Shown here one piece after another: positions 6,717-9,708 of a stretch of 9,708 bases of DNA. This stretch comes from Halobacteriales archaeon SW_9_67_24 (GTDB lineage Archaea; Halobacteriota; Halobacteria; Halobacteriales; Halococcaceae). Every line of letters starts with the position of its first letter. Positions within the stretch are counted from its first letter, which is position 1. The stretch is from positions 1-9,708 of the forward strand of contig PXSV01000195.1 in NCBI GenBank assembly GCA_003022685.1. The letters are read 5' to 3'. The notes beneath the pieces were generated by a model that did no database searches, was not told the DNA's origin, and was given only the letters and a program-made list of their open reading frames with translations. The position numbers were made by a program, and so were the translations under genes.

Positions 6717-7967
6717 ATGGACGCCGCCCTTCGGGAGCTGTTCCACCACGACGACAGGGTGCCGTTCGTCTACTGGCGCGAGTACACCGGCACGGACACC
6801 ACGGTCCCGCTGACCGGGGCGGTCGCGGTTCTCGCGTTCGTCACCGGCCTCTCGCATTTCAGCCAGAACGATCTCGCGTTCGACGGCCCGCTCGCGCCCG
6901 TGCTGCCGGCCGAAGCGGCGACCGTCGTCCCCTTCGGAGCCGTGTTCCTCGCGTTCGTGCTCGGGGGGCTCGCGGTGGGGCTCCGCCGCCGCCTCCGGAT
7001 CGCGTGGTACGGCACGACCCTCGTCCTCCCGCTGGTGGTGGTGTTGCCGCTCGTGACAGCGGAGCCGACTGATGTCCTGCTGTTCGTGCTCTCGTTCGGC
7101 ACGCTTCCCCTCGTCGTTCGGAACCGGGCCGCGTTCGACCAGTCGCTCGACCTCTCGCCGTTCCAGACCGCCGCCATTGTGGCGTTCATCGCGGGCCAGG
7201 CCTACGGCACCGTCGGGGCGTACCAGCTCCGCGGGAACTACGTGGGCATCGAGACGTGGACCGACGCGCTTTATTACATCGTGGTCACCGGGACAACCGT
7301 CGGCTACGGCGACGCGACGCCGACGAGCCAGGGGGCGAAACTGTTTACCCTCTCGGCGATAGTCATCAGCACCGGCACGTTCGCCGTCGCCTCGGGGTCG
7401 CTCATCGTTCCGGCGATCGAGTCCCGGGTGTCGGCCGCCTTCGGCACCATGACCCCATCCGAACTCGCACTCATGGAAGATCACGTCGTGGTTCTCGGCT
7501 ACGGCGATCTCACGGGGCCCCTGGTCGACGAGCTGGTGGCCACGACCGACGTGGTGGTCGTGACGCCCGACGCCGACACGGCGTCGGCGCTCGACGAGGA
7601 CGACGTGAACGTGCTCACGGCGGACCCGACCGACGAGGACGCGCTGCTCGACGCGCGGATCGACGTCGCGAACGGGGTCGTGGCTGCGACCGCCGACGAC
7701 GCCCAGGACACCCTCGCGGTGCTCGCCGCGCGGGAGGCAAACCCCGACGTCCGGATCGTCGCGGCGGCGACCGATCACGGCCACGTCGGCAAGCTCGAAC
7801 GCGTGGGGGCCGACGAGGTGATCAGCCCCTCCGTCATCGTCGGTCGTCAGCTCGGGCAGTCGGTTCTCGGCGATGCCGATGCGCCGGCCGCCGGAGCGGA
7901 GGCAGCCGAAACTGACCCAACCGGAACGGACGACGCCGACGACACCGGCGACGGAGACTCCACGTAG
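6717..7967 (+). CDS. K+ channel with RCK/TrkA-N (NAD-binding) domain
   Basis: This 416-residue membrane protein should conduct K+ and be gated by nucleotide or ion binding to a cytoplasmic RCK domain. It has four or five hydrophobic segments in residues 29-170 (about 29-47, 68-89, 96-113, 118-134, 150-168). A pore helix then leads to the selectivity filter TVGYGD (194-199) in VTGTTVGYGDATPTS, and an inner helix follows (207-232). The RCK/TrkA-N Rossmann domain spans 255-385 (DHVVVLGYGDLTG; TADPTDEDALLDARI; GADEVISPSVIVGRQLG). The glycine loop GYGDLTG has its last glycine one position later than the usual GxGxxG. There is no RCK_C domain; the C-terminus (386-416) is an acidic, disordered tail. 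I chose ATG 6717 over 6663 because the latter is in the TATA box. In a salt-in archaeon, K+ flux and a compatible-solute transporter side by side suggest a shared osmotic role. Confidence 0.92.
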   Translation: MDAALRELFHHDDRVPFVYWREYTGTDTTVPLTGAVAVLAFVTGLSHFSQNDLAFDGPLAPVLPAEAATVVPFGAVFLAFVLGGLAVGLRRRLRIAWYGTTLVLPLVVVLPLVTAEPTDVLLFVLSFGTLPLVVRNRAAFDQSLDLSPFQTAAIVAFIAGQAYGTVGAYQLRGNYVGIETWTDALYYIVVTGTTVGYGDATPTSQGAKLFTLSAIVISTGTFAVASGSLIVPAIESRVSAAFGTMTPSELALMEDHVVVLGYGDLTGPLVDELVATTDVVVVTPDADTASALDEDDVNVLTADPTDEDALLDARIDVANGVVAATADDAQDTLAVLAAREANPDVRIVAAATDHGHVGKLERVGADEVISPSVIVGRQLGQSVLGDADAPAAGAEAAETDPTGTDDADDTGDGDST

Positions 7968-7980
7968 CTGCCGCGACGAC

Positions 7981-8002
7981 GGATGAACGGAACGTCTCAT
8001 CC
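7981..8002 (+). terminator. Hairpin after the channel gene, possible 3'-end structure
   Basis: GGATGAACG, loop GAA, then CGT-C-TCATCC forms a nine-pair stem with a single bulged C, starting 13 bases after the channel's TAG. No T-run follows immediately, so it is at best an RNA-stability or pausing structure rather than a clear terminator. Confidence 0.3.
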
Positions 8003-8065
8003 ACCGTGCGGCCGGTTGCGCTCGCACTCTCCACAAATAAAAGGGTGTACCACTGCGTCCATGGA

Positions 8066-8070
8066 TTTAT
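8066..8070 (+). promoter_or_regulatory. TATA box for the UspA gene
   Basis: TTTAT in GGATTTATCCCG lies 35 bases before ATG 8105, predicting a transcript start near 8095 and a very short leader. A second AT-rich stretch, ACAAATAAAAGGG (about 8032-8044), could be an alternative promoter or a regulatory site. Confidence 0.45.
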
Positions 8071-8104
8071 CCCGATGCACGGACGTTCTTGTTGTGGATA
8101 AAGC

Positions 8105-8569
8105 ATGTACGACACGATCCTCATCCCGGCCGACGGGAGCGACGAGGCGCGAAAGGCGGCTCAGCACGGTATCGAACTCGCGGACGTGCTCGGCGCAACC
8201 GTCCACACGCTGTACGTGATGGATCTCCCGGGTGCGCCCCGGGCGCTCTCGATCAGGGACGACGAGGAGCAGGTCCGCAGGGAGTACCGCGAGTACGGCG
8301 AGCGCGTCACCGAGGAGGTGGACGAGATGGCGAGCGACGATGGCGTGGAGTGTGTCACCGCGCTCAAGACCGGCACGGTCCACGAGGAGATCGTGAAGTA
8401 TGCCGACGAGGAGGGGATGGACGCGATCGTGATGGGGACCGGCTACTACGGCAGGTTCGGTGCGCTGCTGGGGACCGTCACCGAGAAGGTCGTCCGACTG
8501 TCGCCCGTGCCGGTTATCTCGACCAAGCTGGGGGAGGCCGAGGCACGCAGTCGCGTCGCCGACTCCTGA
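8105..8569 (+). CDS. Universal stress protein (UspA family)
   Basis: This is a single-domain, 154-residue cytoplasmic Usp protein, the usual size for the family. It starts MYDTILIPADGSDEARKAA, with the conserved aspartate in the first strand end (D10). The C-terminal ATP-loop region is MGTGYYGRFGALLGTVTEKV (about 109-128), followed by PVPVIST. The loop is one residue shorter than the common MGTHGRTGL...LLGSVTE form, so ATP binding is likely but not certain. Such proteins often dimerise and accompany transporters or channels as regulatory partners; the K+ channel gene just upstream on the same strand has a separate promoter, so this may be its own unit. The stop is followed by the tandem repeat copies D and B. 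Confidence 0.93.
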   Translation: MYDTILIPADGSDEARKAAQHGIELADVLGATVHTLYVMDLPGAPRALSIRDDEEQVRREYREYGERVTEEVDEMASDDGVECVTALKTGTVHEEIVKYADEEGMDAIVMGTGYYGRFGALLGTVTEKVVRLSPVPVISTKLGEAEARSRVADS

Positions 8570-8589
8570 CGGGCGGATCGACGGTCCAC

Positions 8590-8677
8590 TCTCGGAGAAA
8601 CGGCCGTAACCGGTTGCCGGCTCGACCGCACGAAGGCCTCCGATCGATCCTGGAATGACTGACACCCGTCCCACTCA
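8590..8677 (+). repeat. Diverged copy D of the 85-base element, in tandem with copy B
   Basis: GTAACCGGTTGCCGG (8606-8620) matches copy B's GTAACCGTTTACCGG at 13 of 15 bases. GGAATGACTGACA (8652-8664) matches copy B's GGAAGGACTGACA at 12 of 13. The gap between these boxes is 31 bases, against 30 in copies A and B. CGACCGCACG (8623-8632) is identical to one stem strand of copy A at the corresponding place. The ends have decayed: CACCCGTCCCACTCA on the right, CTCTCGGAGAAACGG on the left. The second stem strand is largely lost. It begins 21 bases after the UspA stop and shares its right-hand TCA with copy B. Confidence 0.7.
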
Positions 8678-8759
8678 TAGGGTCGGTTGTAACCGTTTAC
8701 CGGTATTCGCCGACCCCGTGTCGGCGAAATACGGGAAGGACTGACAACCGACCCTATCA
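8675..8759 (+). repeat. 85-base palindromic stop-codon element, copy B
   Basis: The inverted ends TAGGGTCGGTTGT (8678-8690) and ACAACCGACCCTA (8744-8756) are exact complements over 13 bases. The central hairpin is TTCGCCGAC (8706-8714), loop CCCGT, GTCGGCGAA (8720-8728), nine perfect pairs. Conserved boxes are GTAACCGTTTACCGG (8689-8703) and GGAAGGACTGACA (8734-8746). Direct TCA triplets flank it (8675-8677 and 8757-8759), and the right one is the complement of the TGA stop of the 80-residue membrane-protein gene. It lies in the convergent gap between that gene and uspA, directly after copy D. Confidence 0.82.
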
Positions 8760-8999
8760 GGACAGCGCCGTGTCGACCGCGTCCCTGTCGTACCCGAGCC
8801 ACACGCTGAGGACACAGGACACGACGACGAGCAACACGGGCAGCCCGAGGGCGGCGGCGACCACCGCGTCAGGCAGTCCCAGCGTGCCCGTCCGCACGAG
8901 AATCCAGAGCCCGGTGAGACCGAGCGTCGTCGCCGTCGCGATGCCGAGCGTGAACGCTTCCGCCGCCGCAGGACCGGGGGAGTGACGAATAGCGACCAT
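8757..8999 (-). CDS. Small two-helix membrane protein, function unknown
   Basis: The 80-residue product has two hydrophobic segments, about 14-36 (TLGIATATTLGLTGLWILV) and 44-69 (DAVVAAALGLPVLLVVVSCV onward), with a short loop between them. The C-terminus is acidic (DRDAVDTALS). I recognise no family. The ATG at 8999 is supported by a TATA-like CATATC about 26 bases upstream, fitting a leaderless transcript. Codon use (strong GC at third positions) and the two-helix pattern suggest a real gene. Its TGA stop is the flanking triplet of repeat copy B. Confidence 0.7.
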   Translation of the reverse strand: MVAIRHSPGPAAAEAFTLGIATATTLGLTGLWILVRTGTLGLPDAVVAAALGLPVLLVVVSCVLSVWLGYDRDAVDTALS

Positions 9000-9022
9000 T
9001 GTACGGCACTACGGCGGCGGTT

Positions 9023-9028
9023 GATATG
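9023..9028 (-). promoter_or_regulatory. TATA-like box for the 80-residue membrane protein
   Basis: On the minus strand AGTTCATATCAACC is centred about 26 bases before the ATG at 8999. This is the expected position for a leaderless haloarchaeal transcript. The 146-base gap 9000-9145 holds nothing else that I recognise. Confidence 0.5.
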
Positions 9029-9145
9029 AACTGTACGGTGTTGGCCCGCCTCCATCGAGCAGTCGGGGAATCGGCAGTTGGCGGATCGACCGAACAGGGA
9101 CTCGCTCGACACACCGACGTGATCGGCGGGGAACGTCGATACGGT

Positions 9146-9295
9146 CTACAGCCGCGACTCCCGCAGATAGATGACGATGCTCGCGGCTAAAAACAGCGCC
9201 CCGGCCACGCCGAACCTTCCGCCGGTCATGACCAGCGCGCCGCCGAGCATCAGCACGGTCGCCACGACCGCCAGCGCCAGCGCGACCGCGTTCAC
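9146..9295 (-). CDS. 49-residue two-helix membrane protein, function unknown
   Basis: The frame encodes (M)NAVALALAVVATVLMLGG, then ALVMTGGRFGVAGALFLAAS and IVIYLRESRL: two hydrophobic helices (about 3-23 and 28-44) with a Gly-rich turn. The start is GTG at 9295, chosen because GGAGG, a clear Shine-Dalgarno match, lies five bases before it; the open frame upstream lacks ATG or GTG until it overlaps the zinc-ribbon gene out of frame. The gene follows the zinc-ribbon gene by 85 bases on the same strand and is probably co-transcribed. The use of a Shine-Dalgarno site fits an internal operon gene. No family recognised. Confidence 0.6.
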   Translation of the reverse strand: MNAVALALAVVATVLMLGGALVMTGGRFGVAGALFLAASIVIYLRESRL

Positions 9296-9378
9296 GATCG
9301 CCTCCGTTCGGGGCGGCGTTGTCGAGCGGTCCGGGGATCGATCGAGAACGGACGGGTCGCGACTGGAACAGCGGTCAT
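9292..9378 (-). CDS. Doubtful 28-codon ORF between the zinc-ribbon and 49-residue genes
   Basis: ATG 9378 follows the zinc-ribbon stop by two bases, and its TGA overlaps the GTG of the next gene (GTGA), an arrangement typical of translational coupling. The peptide (MTAVPVATRPFSIDPRTARQ, then RRPERRRS) is basic and Arg-rich, unlike haloarchaeal proteins and more like a chance reading frame. It could be a microprotein or simply a coupling device that carries ribosomes to the next start. Confidence 0.25.
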   Translation of the reverse strand: MTAVPVATRPFSIDPRTARQRRPERRRS

Positions 9379-9380
9379 GG

Positions 9381-9708
9381 TCAGAAGTGATCGAACTCCC
9401 AGTGGTAGTGACAGTTCCGACACGTCGCCCACTCGGGGATATCGAACGCCTCCGGATGGCGCTGTCCGTGGCGCATCTGTCCCTTGCAGACGGGACAGTG
9501 CAGCGTGAGGAGTTCGAGGTCGGGGAACTCGTGTCTGGTGAACTCGGCGACACACCGGGGGCAGTCGATCGGGTCCATCCCGCCCGCCTGGTAGATCTCG
9601 TGCTCGCATCGCGGGCACTGGAGCGTGGCCGGCGGGCGCTTGTTCCACCCAACGGCCCCTTCGACGGTCGTGGTCTGTGCTTCCGGGATCGACAGCCGGA
9701 AGTTCTCG
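9381..9708 (-). CDS. Zinc-ribbon protein, C-terminal 108 residues (runs off the right edge)
   Basis: The visible part contains four CxxC knuckles, counted from the window edge: C31-C34 (CPRCEHEI), C49-C52 (CPRCVAEF), C71-C74 (CPVCKGQM) and C96-C99 (CRNCHYHWEF). They pair naturally as two four-cysteine zinc ribbons, about 31-52 and 71-99. Before them lies ENFRLSIPEAQTTTVEGAVG. The stretch ends EFDHF. The start lies beyond 9708; the internal ATG at 9578 would cut off the first knuckle pair and is unlikely. I do not recognise the family. Possible roles are nucleic-acid binding or a small structural/regulatory metalloprotein. Downstream on the same strand is the 49-residue membrane protein gene. 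Confidence 0.75.
   Translation of the reverse strand, partial: ENFRLSIPEAQTTTVEGAVGWNKRPPATLQCPRCEHEIYQAGGMDPIDCPRCVAEFTRHEFPDLELLTLHCPVCKGQMRHGQRHPEAFDIPEWATCRNCHYHWEFDHF

Noticed and set aside
6573..8036. 487-codon minus-strand frame opposite the K+ channel
   Set aside because: Antisense shadow with no hydrophobic segments or motifs; the plus strand has the TVGYGD filter and RCK domain.
8675..9112. 145-codon minus-strand frame covering the 80-residue membrane gene
   Set aside because: It is Arg/Ser-rich, runs through repeat copy B and lacks a promoter; the 8757-8999 frame has two membrane helices and a well-placed TATA-like box.

Overview
The window looks like chromosomal DNA of a haloarchaeon. 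It is very GC-rich, the predicted proteins are acidic and rich in Asp/Glu, and several genes have a TATA-like box about 26 bases before the start codon, as in leaderless haloarchaeal transcripts. Gene content also fits: a BGTF/DUF7282-type surface protein, the archaeal box C/D RNP pair Nop5 and fibrillarin, AlaX, and small two-helix membrane proteins. The genus cannot be named from the sequence alone.

Layout from left to right: (1) 1-1438, minus: the N-terminal 479 residues of a secreted, heavily N-glycosylatable surface protein, running off the left edge. (2) 1695-3198, minus: flpA and nop5, overlapping by 14 bases, encode two of the three core proteins of the box C/D 2'-O-methylation RNP. 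(3) 3267-4398, minus: alaX, an alanyl-tRNA editing protein whose frame is broken by an apparent 4-base tandem duplication. (4) 4579-6483, minus: a BCCT-family transporter. (5) 6717-7967, plus: a two-domain K+ channel (pore plus RCK/TrkA-N domain), divergent from the transporter. (6) 8105-8569, plus: a UspA protein. (7) 8757-9708, minus: an 80-residue membrane protein, a 49-residue membrane protein and the C-terminal part of a zinc-ribbon protein. The left half is RNA modification and translation quality control. The middle is osmotic and ionic homeostasis (compatible-solute transport, K+ flux, stress protein), a natural grouping in a salt-in organism.

The most unusual content is between the genes. 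A family of about 85-base palindromic elements lies at gene 3' ends: two well-preserved copies (4496-4581 and 8675-8759), one diverged copy in tandem with the second (8590-8677), and a possible decayed copy (1613-1697). The good copies have inverted ends TAGGGTCGGTT, two conserved inner boxes at fixed spacing, and a central hairpin that is preserved although its stem sequence differs. They lie in opposite orientation and are flanked by a 3-base direct repeat. In three of the four cases one copy of that triplet is exactly the TGA stop codon of the neighbouring gene. This looks like a miniature mobile element (or 3'-UTR structure) that targets stop codons. I do not recognise it as a named family.
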